In this document: positions 26,065 to 33,808 of the stretch, piece by piece | Numbering within the stretch: position 1 is the first letter of the stretch | Layout of the letters: each line of letters begins with the position of its first letter | Made by a program: the position numbers and the translations under genes | Notes under the pieces: generated by a model | What the model saw: only the letters and a program-made list of their open reading frames with translations | Told to the model about the DNA's origin: nothing | The model's database searches: none | NCBI RefSeq assembly: GCF_021432385.1 | Contig: NZ_JAEACT010000005.1 | Location: forward strand, 1-64,000 | DNA: 64,000 nucleotides | DNA from: Clostridium hydrogenum | Lineage (GTDB): Bacteria > Bacillota > Clostridia > Clostridiales > Clostridiaceae | Direction: 5' to 3'

Positions 26065-26096
26065 AAAACACCTTTAAATGGGTGTTTTATTTTTTA
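26065..26096 (+). terminator. Terminator after second tRNA-Ser pair
   Basis: AAAACACC pairs with GGTGTTTT around an 8-nt loop, then a T run. Confidence 0.9.
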
Positions 26097-26159
26097 AAGA
26101 TTATTTGATTTTTATGCATTATTGTGATAATATGGTTATGGTCAATTTAATAAGTATAT

Positions 26160-26236
26160 GCGATAGTACCTCAACTGGATAGAGGACTCGGCTACGAACC
26201 GAGGCGCTGCGGGTTCAAGTCCTGCCTGTCGCACCA
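26160..26236 (+). tRNA. tRNA-Arg (ACG)
   Basis: Acceptor GCGATAG paired with CTGTCGC, anticodon stem CTCGG/CCGAG with loop CTACGAA (ACG, read as ICG), T loop TTCAAGT and encoded CCA. A possible promoter is TTGATT-17-TAATAT at 26105-26133. Confidence 0.95.
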
Positions 26237-26237
26237 T

Positions 26238-26285
26238 AAATAAAAAAGATTTTCTGAATTAATTCAGAAAATCTTTTTTTATTTA
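26238..26285 (+). terminator. Terminator after tRNA-Arg
   Basis: AAAAAAGATTTTCTGAATT pairs perfectly with AATTCAGAAAATCTTTTTT, giving a 19-bp stem with built-in U run. Confidence 0.92.
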
Positions 26286-26287
26286 TG

Positions 26288-26328
26288 TTGTCAAGTTGAC
26301 TTGACAACAAGTAAAAATATAATATAAT
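26288..26328 (+). promoter_or_regulatory. Promoter and palindromic operator of the XRE trio
   Basis: TTGTCAAG-TTGA-CTTGACAA (26288-26307) is a perfect dyad that overlaps the -35 box TTGACA (26301-26306). TATAAT follows at 26323-26328 after 16 bp. Another half-site CTTGACA lies at about 26343-26349. This suits autorepression by the XRE protein encoded next. Confidence 0.75.
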
Positions 26329-26365
26329 TAGTGTAAAGCGTACTTGACAGGAGGTAAGTATATAC

Positions 26366-26566
26366 TTGAAGAACAAAGTGAAAGAGTATAGAGAAAAATG
26401 TGGATTTACGCAGGGGCAATTAGCTGAAAATGTAGATGTGTCACGTCAAACAGTAAATTCATTAGAAAACGGAAAATATAATCCATCTATTTTTTTGGCA
26501 CATAAACTTGCAAAAATATTTGATGTAGCAATTGAAGATTTATTTATTTTTGAGGAGGATGATTAA
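26366..26566 (+). CDS. Small XRE-family regulator
   Basis: A 66-residue single-domain Cro/C1-type DNA-binding protein. The helix-turn-helix is in FTQGQLAENVDVSRQTVNSLENG (about 14-36). The size and VSRQTVNSLENGKYNPS motif match the YozG-like group, commonly beside small membrane proteins. The start is TTG with GGAGG about 10 nt upstream, an unusual choice. The stop abuts the ATG of the membrane protein, so the genes are translationally linked. The upstream palindrome is its probable operator. Confidence 0.85.
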   Translation: MKNKVKEYREKCGFTQGQLAENVDVSRQTVNSLENGKYNPSIFLAHKLAKIFDVAIEDLFIFEEDD

Positions 26567-26908
26567 ATGGATTTGTTAATAATTTTTATTGGTATAGTGT
26601 TATTTGTAGCAAGTATAGTTTTAAAACAATATATTTTGTTTATGGTGGCATTTTTAGTTATAGTATTTAATGATTTTGTGCGAATAACTATTATTCAAAA
26701 AAAGAAGGATGAACGTGTAGAACTTATTAAAATGAAAACTGATGGAATTACCTATTTCTCTACTTTAGGTTTGCTTGTTGTTTTTATAAATATTAGTGCT
26801 AAAACACCTAACTTATTTGGAAGTGTTTCACACTCGTTATGTATTGTTTTTATAACTATTTGCTTAATACATTCTATTGCACTATCTGTTTTTAATAGAA
26901 AATACTAA
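26567..26908 (+). CDS. Small membrane protein partnered with XRE regulator
   Basis: A 113-residue protein with about four hydrophobic helices (roughly 2-20, 23-42, 62-80, 88-107) and a short cytoplasmic loop rich in charge (QKKKDERVELIKMK). It resembles the DUF2178-like small membrane proteins often encoded beside YozG-type regulators, but I cannot assign a function. GAGGAGG inside the end of the XRE gene is its ribosome site. Confidence 0.7.
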   Translation: MDLLIIFIGIVLFVASIVLKQYILFMVAFLVIVFNDFVRITIIQKKKDERVELIKMKTDGITYFSTLGLLVVFINISAKTPNLFGSVSHSLCIVFITICLIHSIALSVFNRKY

Positions 26909-26929
26909 AAGGCAAGGGGGAGGATTTTT

Positions 26930-27526
26930 ATGGGAAATTTTTTTGATTCAATTTACGATACGTTCAGTGAAACAGATACGGAAAATATGAAAAAAATAGC
27001 TAATCGAATTGGTGGTCAGTTTAAGAGTGCGGGTGCACTTAAAGGACAGCAGATTTCAGTAGAATATAGAGGGCTAAAAATCATTTATGATATTGTAACA
27101 ATCAGCAAGGGCAATAATGTGGATACTCGGATTAAGGTTGAATTTAAATCTTCATCCAATTATCATATTGTTATGAATACGAAAATGTGGTTGAATTTTT
27201 ACATTAATATATATGGATGGAGAGCTGCTTGTGAGATACTAAAATATAAAAAAGTATTTCTAAATAAAGAAGCGGCTAGTAAGGTTAGCATAAGAGGAAC
27301 AGATGAAGAATTGACATCAAATATTTTCGATGAAAAAGTATTAAGAAATTTAAAATATTCTGATATTCATACGTTTCAAATTCACTGCGATGGACAATCA
27401 GGGAAATTATATTCCATGATGAGCGGTGGTATTGAGCATATAGATAGTTTCCTAAAACTTCACAAAACAATTTGCTATTTAATTGATAATATGGAGGCTC
27501 AAAAGATTATTGATAGTAGCTTGTAA
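26930..27526 (+). CDS. Uncharacterised 198-residue protein in the XRE operon
   Basis: A soluble mixed alpha/beta protein without signal peptide, membrane helix or recognised motif. The first ~30 residues (FFDSIYDTFSETDTENMKKI) are acidic and probably helical; the middle has alternating strands (QISVEYRGLKIIYDIVTIS), and a Cys in IHCDGQSGK stands alone. It follows the membrane protein by 21 bp with AAGGGGGAGG before the ATG, so it belongs to the XRE operon. The MerR promoter begins 10 bp after its stop. Confidence 0.6.
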   Translation: MGNFFDSIYDTFSETDTENMKKIANRIGGQFKSAGALKGQQISVEYRGLKIIYDIVTISKGNNVDTRIKVEFKSSSNYHIVMNTKMWLNFYINIYGWRAACEILKYKKVFLNKEAASKVSIRGTDEELTSNIFDEKVLRNLKYSDIHTFQIHCDGQSGKLYSMMSGGIEHIDSFLKLHKTICYLIDNMEAQKIIDSSL

Positions 27527-27536
27527 ATAAAAAGTA

Positions 27537-27567
27537 TTGACTCTAACATTGTGTCATAGTGTAATAT
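27537..27567 (+). promoter_or_regulatory. MerR-type promoter with 19-bp spacer, unit 1
   Basis: TTGACT (27537-27542), a 19-bp spacer and TAATAT (27562-27567). The spacer carries a near-dyad around TAACATTGTGTCATAGT. A 19-bp spacer with an internal dyad is the classical MerR-activated arrangement. It lies 332 bp before the MerR-type gene, with a repeat copy in between. Confidence 0.75.
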
Positions 27568-27615
27568 TGAAATTGCAGATAACAAGTTTATACTGGCAAA
27601 TTACAATTTTTAGAG

Positions 27616-27814
27616 CAGAGTACAGATGACAGAGTACAGAGTACAGTGAATGATGATTTACCTTTCGCTTCTCTAAGGTAAATCTTAAACTTAATGTTGT
27701 CAGCTTCGCTGAACGCCATGTATGGTGCCATTGCGTAGCAATAAAAAAATAAGTTTTGAGATTTTTCGCAGTGTTAACGGAGAAAAATCATCCTTCGTTG
27801 TACTCTGTACTCTG
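27616..27814 (+). repeat. Heptamer-bounded repeat, copy 5 (in regulator 5' leader)
   Basis: Left edge: CAGAGTA, CAGATGA, CAGAGTA, CAGAGTA, then CAGTGAATGATGATTT. Right edge: ATCCTTCGTTG, TACTCTG, TACTCTG. The core orientation matches copy 2, and all four hairpins are recognisable. It lies between the MerR-type promoter and the regulator start, so it would be transcribed as part of the leader. Confidence 0.88.
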
Positions 27815-27898
27815 TGTTAAATTGTAATTTATCAGAATATATTTTGTATTTAAAATTTCTATATTTTAAGTTGATATAGATAAAGTTGGGGTGAAGTT

Positions 27899-29074
27899 AT
27901 GAGAACGGTAAAACAAGTTTCGGATTTAACAGGAATAAGTGTACGTATGCTGCATCATTACGATAAGATTGGACTATTAAAACCAACTAAATTAACAGAG
28001 GCAGGTTATAGGCTTTATGATGATGAGGCACTTGAAATTCTGCAGCAAATTTTGTTTTTTAAAGAACTTGATTTGCCGCTTAAGCAAATTAAGCAAATAG
28101 TAACTAGCCCCAATTTTGATAAGATGAAGGCACTAGAAAGTCATAAAAAGCTAATTGTTTTAAAGAGAGATAGATTGAATGGCTTGATAGAGCTTATAAA
28201 TAAAACTTTAGGAGGAGATAACACCATGAGTTTTAAAGAGTTTGACATGAGTGAGTATTACAATGTATGGAGAGAATACTTAAGAAAAAATAAAAACTTT
28301 GATGAATTAGCTAAATTTGAACAAGCTATTGAAAAAAGGAAAGTGGCAGATGAAACTAAGACTGCTAAAAATATTATAAAGCAGTATGGAAGTATGGAAA
28401 AGGCAGTTGAAGTAATGAGAAAAAATTTAAATGATAGTACACATATAAAAAGAAAAGAAAACTATGAGAAATTTGAAAATGATTTTTTATATGATAAGAA
28501 TGTAAAATTAAATGAGCTATATAAAAGAATTACAGCTGATTTAACTAAGATACCTTCTTCAAATGAATTTCAACAAATTGCTGAAGAAATAACGGATACA
28601 GTGAAAAGAGACTATGAAATTTTTAAAACCAGTAGAAGTAAAGGGGATAGTCTTTGGTATCATATGATGACAAAATTAAATTCAAGGTGGGCAGAAATAA
28701 TTGATAACAAATATGGAAGTGGTGCAGCTAAGTTTATTGAAGAAGTCTTTAAAATTTATTTGAAAGATAAAAAACCTAAGCTAGATAAATTATATGACAA
28801 GCTTGCAGGTGACTTAAGTAAAAATCCTGCTTCAGAAGAAATTCAAAAAATTGTAGAGGAAATAGCAACTGAAACTAAAAGTAATGTTGAATTTTACAAA
28901 GGGGATACAGGATTAAACTATAAGGGATTTTTCTCTGTTATGGCTGATGTTTATTTATCAAATGCTAATAAAGGTATAAATAGTGAGTATTACACTGTAG
29001 ATAAAAAGTATGGCGAGGGTGCAGCTAAGTTTATTGGAGAAGCATTTAAATTTTATTCTGAAGGTAGCAATTAA
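27899..29074 (+). CDS. MerR-family regulator with TipAS-like repeats, paralogue A
   Basis: A 391-residue regulator. Residues 1-70 are a MerR winged helix (VSDLTGISVRMLHHYDKIGLL, TEAGYRLYDDEALEILQQI), followed by a dimerisation coil to about 110. The C-terminal region contains two to three copies of a TipAS-like unit: a helix LYxKLxADLxKNPxSEEIQ and a helix KYGxGAAKFIxEAFKIY. TipAS domains bind thiopeptide and other antibiotics and normally occur once. The first ~123 residues equal paralogue B except Ile/Leu near 99; the rest diverges. The start has GGGGTGAAG. Its own 19-bp-spacer promoter lies upstream. Confidence 0.87.
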   Translation: MRTVKQVSDLTGISVRMLHHYDKIGLLKPTKLTEAGYRLYDDEALEILQQILFFKELDLPLKQIKQIVTSPNFDKMKALESHKKLIVLKRDRLNGLIELINKTLGGDNTMSFKEFDMSEYYNVWREYLRKNKNFDELAKFEQAIEKRKVADETKTAKNIIKQYGSMEKAVEVMRKNLNDSTHIKRKENYEKFENDFLYDKNVKLNELYKRITADLTKIPSSNEFQQIAEEITDTVKRDYEIFKTSRSKGDSLWYHMMTKLNSRWAEIIDNKYGSGAAKFIEEVFKIYLKDKKPKLDKLYDKLAGDLSKNPASEEIQKIVEEIATETKSNVEFYKGDTGLNYKGFFSVMADVYLSNANKGINSEYYTVDKKYGEGAAKFIGEAFKFYSEGSN

Positions 29075-29114
29075 TAAATTAAAAATATTAGTAATGAAAT
29101 GGTATAAATAACTT

Positions 29115-29158
29115 ATGGGCTTTCTAAGATTAGCTTAGAAAACTCATTTTTATTTTTT
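29115..29158 (+). terminator. Terminator after MerR paralogue A
   Basis: ATGGGCTTTCTAAG pairs with CTTAGAAAACTCAT (G-T pairs and one mismatch tolerated) and is followed by a T-rich run. Confidence 0.82.
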
Positions 29159-29167
29159 GTAAAAGTA

Positions 29168-29198
29168 TTGACCATAACATTGTGTCATAGTGTAATAT
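29168..29198 (+). promoter_or_regulatory. MerR-type promoter with 19-bp spacer, unit 2
   Basis: TTGACC (29168-29173), a 19-bp spacer and TAATAT (29193-29198). The dyad ACCATAACA...TGTCATAGT is clearer than in unit 1. This is the duplicated counterpart of 27537-27567. Confidence 0.78.
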
Positions 29199-29245
29199 GA
29201 AATTGAAAATAACAATTTTATGCTGACAAATTACAATTTGAAAAA

Positions 29246-29445
29246 CAAAGTACAAAGTACAAAGTACAGAGTACAAAGAAGGATAATTTACCTTTCGTTT
29301 TACTCAGGCAAATCTTAAACTTAAATGGTATCAGCTTCGCTGGGTACCATGTATGGCGCGATTGCGCAGCAATAAAAAAATAAGTTTTCAGATTTTTCAT
29401 AGTGTTAGCGGAGAAAAATCGTCCTTCATTGTACTTTGTACTTTG
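29246..29445 (+). repeat. Heptamer-bounded repeat, copy 6 (in second regulator leader)
   Basis: Left edge: CAAAGTA three times, CAGAGTA, then CAAAGAAGGATAATTT. Right edge: GTCCTTCATTG, TACTTTG, TACTTTG. The heptamers have changed from CAGAGTA to CAAAGTA on the left and from TACTCTG to TACTTTG on the right, so the edges still pair. It occupies the same position as copy 5 relative to promoter and gene. Confidence 0.88.
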
Positions 29446-29538
29446 GCTTCTCCTCGATAAATTGTAATTTATCAGAATACATTTTGTATTTAAAATTTCT
29501 ATATTTTAAGTTGATATATATAAAATTGGGGTGAAGTT

Positions 29539-30738
29539 ATGAGAACGGTAAAACAAGTTTCGGATTTAACAGGAATAAGTGTACGTATGCTGCATCATTA
29601 CGATAAGATTGGACTATTAAAGCCAACTAAATTAACAGAGGCAGGTTATAGGCTTTATGATGATGAGGCACTTGAAATTCTGCAGCAAATTTTGTTTTTT
29701 AAAGAACTTGATTTGCCGCTTAAGCAAATTAAGCAAATAGTAACTAGCCCCAATTTTGATAAGATGAAGGCACTAGAAAGTCATAAAAAGCTAATTGTTT
29801 TAAAGAGAGATAGATTGAATGGCTTGATAGAGCTTTTAAATAAAACTTTAGGAGGAGATAACACCATGAGTTTTAAAGAGTTTGACATGAGTGAGTATTA
29901 CAATGTGTTAGAAGAATTTAAGAAAGAAAATAAGGATAAAGTCATTAGGCAGTGGGGTAGTATAGAAAAGTTCGATGACTTTATTGAAAAAATTAAAGCA
30001 AAAGAAAGTAAGATTGCTAAAGGCGCTATAAAACAATACGGAAGTATAAAAGAATATGCTGAAGCTATAAAAAACAATTTAAATAATGATGTTTTAATGA
30101 TTAAAGCAGAGCAAATTGATAAGTTTAAAAAGGATTGTTTTTATGATACGAATCCAGAGTTAAAAGAACTATATAAAAAACTTACAGCTGACTTAAATAA
30201 GAATCCAGCTTCAGAGGAAATTCAGCAAATTGCAGGTGAAATAACGAATGTAGCTAAAAGAGATTATGAGGTTTTTAATGATGAGATGGGGGATGATTAT
30301 TGGCTTACTGTGGTACGACTTTATTCAAACTTTCCTGAGGGGTTAGAAAAAATCGACAAGGAAAATGGTGGAGTTGGTATGGCATGGATAGATGAAAGGT
30401 ATGGTGAAGGGGCAGCTAAGTTTATTGGAAAAGCTTTAAAAATTTATTTAGGTGATTATGAACCTAAAATGGAAACGCTATATAAGAAACTTGCTGCCGA
30501 TTTAACTAAAGATCCTACATCAAGGGAAATTCAACAGATTGTTTTTGAAATAGAAAATGAAAACCGAAAAATAAGTGAATCATTGAAAGTTGATAACGGA
30601 AAAAATTACTTTGGATATGTGGCTGAGTCTTATTTATCAAATCCAGCATATATAAAATTCACAGATAAGAGATACGGCGAGGGTGCAGCTAAGTTTATTG
30701 GAGAAGCATTTAAATTTTATTCTGAAAATAACAAATGA
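29539..30738 (+). CDS. MerR-family regulator with TipAS-like repeats, paralogue B
   Basis: A 399-residue protein with the same architecture as paralogue A: MerR winged helix at 1-70, coil, then TipAS-like tandem units. Motifs such as ADLNKNPASEEIQQIAGEI, RYGEGAAKFIGKALKIYL and RYGEGAAKFIGEAFKFYS show at least two repeated units. The DNA-binding part is essentially identical to A, so both should recognise the same operator, while the effector regions have drifted and may sense different ligands. The ABC/two-component immunity operon follows after a terminator. Confidence 0.87.
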   Translation: MRTVKQVSDLTGISVRMLHHYDKIGLLKPTKLTEAGYRLYDDEALEILQQILFFKELDLPLKQIKQIVTSPNFDKMKALESHKKLIVLKRDRLNGLIELLNKTLGGDNTMSFKEFDMSEYYNVLEEFKKENKDKVIRQWGSIEKFDDFIEKIKAKESKIAKGAIKQYGSIKEYAEAIKNNLNNDVLMIKAEQIDKFKKDCFYDTNPELKELYKKLTADLNKNPASEEIQQIAGEITNVAKRDYEVFNDEMGDDYWLTVVRLYSNFPEGLEKIDKENGGVGMAWIDERYGEGAAKFIGKALKIYLGDYEPKMETLYKKLAADLTKDPTSREIQQIVFEIENENRKISESLKVDNGKNYFGYVAESYLSNPAYIKFTDKRYGEGAAKFIGEAFKFYSENNK

Positions 30739-30750
30739 ATAGTAATATAT

Positions 30751-30804
30751 GGCAGTATGTAGTTTTGTTTAGAAGCAAAATTATGTACTGCTTTTTTATT
30801 TGTA
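30751..30804 (+). terminator. Terminator after MerR paralogue B
   Basis: GGCAGTATGTAGTTTTG pairs with CAAAATTATGTACTGC (minor bulge) and is followed by six T. Confidence 0.85.
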
Positions 30805-30824
30805 TAGTTAATATAAAAGTTTTT

Positions 30825-30858
30825 AAATCCTTATAAAATCCTTATAAATTCATAATAT
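30825..30858 (+). promoter_or_regulatory. Direct repeats at the immunity-operon promoter
   Basis: AAATCCTTATA occurs twice in tandem (30825-30835, 30836-30846), followed by a weaker AATTCATAATA (30847-30857) that overlaps a TAATAT -10 box (30853-30858). The 11-bp period matches binding by OmpR-type regulators on one DNA face, and such a regulator is encoded downstream. Confidence 0.6.
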
Positions 30859-30901
30859 ATTACATCATATAGAAATGTGAAATAAGGAGAGGATAGAAAT
30901 C

Positions 30902-31609
30902 ATGTCAAATTATATTCTAGAGACTAAAAATTTGTGTAGAAAATTTAAAAATCAGAAGGCAGTAAACAATGTGTCTATTTCTATTGAAAAGGATTCTGTA
31001 TATGGACTTTTAGGACCAAATGGAGCTGGAAAATCTACTACTTTAAAAATGATTACAGGAATGCTTAGGCCAAATTCAGGGGAAATAATATTTAATGGAC
31101 ATCCATGGAGTAGAAAAGATCTTTTAGATATAGGAACATTAATTGAAGCACCGCCTTTATATGAAAATCTTACTGCAAGAGAAAATTTAAAAGTTCGTAC
31201 CACTTTGTTTAACCTACCAGATTCTCGTATTGATGAGGTACTTAAAATTGTAGATTTAAAAGGAACCGGGAAGAAACGTTCAGGACAATTTTCACTAGGA
31301 ATGAAACAGCGTCTTGGTATAGCTATTGCACTTTTAAATAATCCCAAACTGTTAATATTGGATGAGCCAACTAATGGACTTGATCCTATGGGGATACAGG
31401 AATTGCGTGAATTAATTCGCTCATTTCCAAGCCAAGGAATTACAGTTATATTATCGAGTCATTATTTAGCTGAAGTTGAACAAATTGCAGATCATATTGG
31501 AATTATCGCTGGTGGGGTACTTGGATACCAGAATAAAATTGCAAAAGGACAAGAACTTGAAAAATTATTTATGCAAGTAGTAAAGGAGAATAGAATTGGA
31601 AATGAGTAA
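30902..31609 (+). CDS. Lantibiotic-immunity-type ABC transporter ATPase
   Basis: A 235-residue ATP-binding subunit of the BcrA/LanF group. Walker A GPNGAGKST (near 37-45), Q-loop region IEAPPLYENLT, signature SLGMKQR, Walker B LLILDEPTNGLDP and the switch His in SSHYLAEV are intact. LanF-type transporters protect the cell by removing lantibiotics or bacitracin from the membrane. AAGGAGAGG precedes the start. It leads an operon with two permeases and an OmpR-type two-component system. Confidence 0.9.
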   Translation: MSNYILETKNLCRKFKNQKAVNNVSISIEKDSVYGLLGPNGAGKSTTLKMITGMLRPNSGEIIFNGHPWSRKDLLDIGTLIEAPPLYENLTARENLKVRTTLFNLPDSRIDEVLKIVDLKGTGKKRSGQFSLGMKQRLGIAIALLNNPKLLILDEPTNGLDPMGIQELRELIRSFPSQGITVILSSHYLAEVEQIADHIGIIAGGVLGYQNKIAKGQELEKLFMQVVKENRIGNE

Positions 31610-32339
31610 TATGATTAATTGTGTGGTAGCTGAATACAGGAAATTTAAAAGAACATTTATAAAAAACTTGTCATGGGTTGCACCAGCTTTTATAATGCTA
31701 CTTTGCATTGGTCTAGGAGTTGATGATGCATTTCAAAGAGGTAGTTATAATTGGTGGTATACTATATTATTACCTATTACTATTGCGCTTATTTGCGGTG
31801 GTGTAATTAATAAAGATAGAAAAAAATTAAAATATCATGCCATTTTTAGCCTTCCTGTTAGTCTTGATAAGTTATGGGTTTATAAAATTATAGTTTGTAT
31901 ATGGTTTTATTTTATATCATGTATTGTTATGTTTATAGGAACAACAATTGGAGGGTTTATATTTGGAAAGACAATTTCAATAGGAGCCAATATTGAAGGT
32001 TCAATTCTTCTTTTTATAACTGTTTTATGGCAAATTCCATTGTGCCTTTTTTTTACAGATAGAATTGGTGTAGGCAGTGCAATTTTTATTAATTGGGGAT
32101 GTACAATTGTGGGAACAATTTTAGCAGATTCGGCTAATTGGATTAAATTTCCGCATGCTATACCAGTCAGGTTAATGTGTTCGGTAATGGGAATACTCCC
32201 AAATGGACTTCCAGTTCCAAAGAGTAGTCCATTAATGGATAAAAGTGTGATTATGCCTGGTGTCCTAATTTCCATCATATTGTTTTTTATTCTTACAGTA
32301 ATAACTGCAATACTTTTTCGTAAAAGGGAGGTAAGGTAG
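31596..32339 (+). CDS. Lantibiotic-immunity ABC permease, MutE/EpiE-like
   Basis: About 247 residues with six hydrophobic helices; the pattern AEYRKFKRTFIKNLSWVAP at the start and paired helices later are typical of LanE permeases. TTG at 31596 is the best-spaced start after AAGGAG; ATG at 31602 is an alternative two codons later. It overlaps the ATPase gene by 14 nt. The partner permease follows after 3 bp, so the complex is likely ATPase2 with two different permeases. Confidence 0.82.
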   Translation: MEMSNMINCVVAEYRKFKRTFIKNLSWVAPAFIMLLCIGLGVDDAFQRGSYNWWYTILLPITIALICGGVINKDRKKLKYHAIFSLPVSLDKLWVYKIIVCIWFYFISCIVMFIGTTIGGFIFGKTISIGANIEGSILLFITVLWQIPLCLFFTDRIGVGSAIFINWGCTIVGTILADSANWIKFPHAIPVRLMCSVMGILPNGLPVPKSSPLMDKSVIMPGVLISIILFFILTVITAILFRKREVR

Positions 32340-32342
32340 AAA

Positions 32343-33101
32343 ATGAATTTTTTTCGCTTTGTTAAATCAGATTTTATAAAGCTTAAAAGAACCAATATGT
32401 TACTTATACACTTTTTAGCTCCAGCTGTAGGAATAGCAGTTTTCCTTGGATACTATGAATATTCTAGCGTAAATCCAATATCTAAGGTAAGCAATTTTTT
32501 AATGGTAGCAGCATTTATTTTCCCAGTTTTGATTTCAGTTATATGTTCTATGGTTGTAGACCAAGAAGCTTTAGCGGGAAATTTTCAACAAATGTTAAAT
32601 TGTGAGATAAAGCCACTTCCGTTTTTTAGTAAGCTAGTAGTGGTTAATTTAATGGGGGTTATTGCGGTTTTATTTTTAATATGTGGTTTTGGTTTGGGGT
32701 TTATACATATTTTAAATAAAACCACGTTTGGACTATCATATTATTTATGTACAGCTTTAATCTTATTTTCAAGCAGTATATTTATATATATTTTGCATAT
32801 TATTATAAGCCTTAAGTTTGGAGGTATACAATCTATATCAGTAGGAGCAGCAGAAGGACTTTTATCTGTTCTATTTGATACAGGCTTAGGGGATGGAAGA
32901 TGGCAGTTTGTTCCATGTACTTGGGGAACACGGTTTTTAAGTGCTTTTAATAAGTTTATGCTAAAAGAAACAAGTAGTTCAAAAAACATTTCAGAGCTTC
33001 ATTTGGCAATTTTGCTTTGCATCACTTCAACAATCGCCATTATTGTATTAGGAACTATATGGTTTAATCACTGGGAAGGAAGAAAGATAGAGAGTAACTG
33101 A
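32343..33101 (+). CDS. Lantibiotic-immunity ABC permease, MutG-like
   Basis: A 252-residue six-helix membrane protein. The start MNFFRFVKSDFIKLKRTNM and the motif VDQEALAGNFQQML resemble LanG/MutG permeases. GGGAGG lies just before the ATG at the end of the upstream gene. It completes the LanFEG-type transporter. No lantibiotic precursor or modification gene is visible, so the system probably protects against foreign peptides rather than self-produced ones. Confidence 0.82.
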   Translation: MNFFRFVKSDFIKLKRTNMLLIHFLAPAVGIAVFLGYYEYSSVNPISKVSNFLMVAAFIFPVLISVICSMVVDQEALAGNFQQMLNCEIKPLPFFSKLVVVNLMGVIAVLFLICGFGLGFIHILNKTTFGLSYYLCTALILFSSSIFIYILHIIISLKFGGIQSISVGAAEGLLSVLFDTGLGDGRWQFVPCTWGTRFLSAFNKFMLKETSSSKNISELHLAILLCITSTIAIIVLGTIWFNHWEGRKIESN

Positions 33102-33148
33102 GTTGATGGGCTTTTAACTTTGGAATATACTTATGGTGAGGTGAGAAA

Positions 33149-33808
33149 ATGTCAAATATATTAGCTGTTGATGATGATAAGTCGGTATTAATACTGATAA
33201 AAAATATATTGCAGAAGGACGGACACATTGTTACAACTATTTCTAATCCAAATGAGATTTTAGAATATCAGCTTGGTGGGTTTGAAATGATTTTATTAGA
33301 CATTATGATGAAAGATTTAGATGGATTTACTATTTGTAAGTGTATTCGAAATCAAGTTGATTGTCCCATATTGTTTCTTACAGCAAAATCTATGGAAAAT
33401 GATATTATGTACGGATTAGGTTTAGGAGCCGACGATTACATATTAAAGCCTTTTGGTGCTGGTGAGCTTCGGGCACGAGTTAATGCTCATTTAAGGCGAG
33501 AAAATCGGCCTAAAAGGCAAGTACTCTGTTTTGGAAACATTCATTTTAATCTTTCAGGAAAGCAAATAACAATCAATGAAGAAGTAGTTTCATTAACTAA
33601 GGGTGAATATGAAATTTGTGAGTTCCTTGCCAATAACCGTGGACAAGTATTTTCAAAGGAGAGGATGTATGAAGCTATTTTTGGATTTAATGGGGAAAGT
33701 GATGCCTCTGCAATAGTTGAACATATTAAAAATATAAGAGCGAAGTTGGCAAAATTTCAGGTTTCTCCTATTGAAACGATTTGGGGGATTGGATACAAAT
33801 GGATATAA
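33149..33808 (+). CDS. Response regulator, OmpR family
   Basis: A 219-residue regulator. The receiver has acidic DDD near 8-10, phospho-Asp in ILLDIMMKDLDG (near 51), Thr/Lys in LTAKS and ILKPFG. The winged-helix DNA-binding domain (about 130-219) contains LTKGEYEICEFLANNRGQVFSK. Its gene follows the LanG-like permease by 47 bp. It probably activates the transporter operon through the 11-bp direct repeats at 30825. Confidence 0.92.
   Translation: MSNILAVDDDKSVLILIKNILQKDGHIVTTISNPNEILEYQLGGFEMILLDIMMKDLDGFTICKCIRNQVDCPILFLTAKSMENDIMYGLGLGADDYILKPFGAGELRARVNAHLRRENRPKRQVLCFGNIHFNLSGKQITINEEVVSLTKGEYEICEFLANNRGQVFSKERMYEAIFGFNGESDASAIVEHIKNIRAKLAKFQVSPIETIWGIGYKWI

Noticed and set aside
25775..26071. 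98-codon minus-strand reading frame across the second tRNA-Ser pair
   Set aside because: It is antisense to two clear tRNA genes; the open frame results from their GC-rich structure.
29218..29400. 60-codon minus-strand frame within repeat copy 6
   Set aside because: It consists of translated heptamers and hairpins (the ...YFVLCTLYFVLC... pattern); other copies lack an equivalent frame.
30902..33101. Lantibiotic biosynthetic cluster
   Set aside because: Only immunity-type transporter and two-component genes are present; no precursor peptide or LanB/C/M-type gene is visible.
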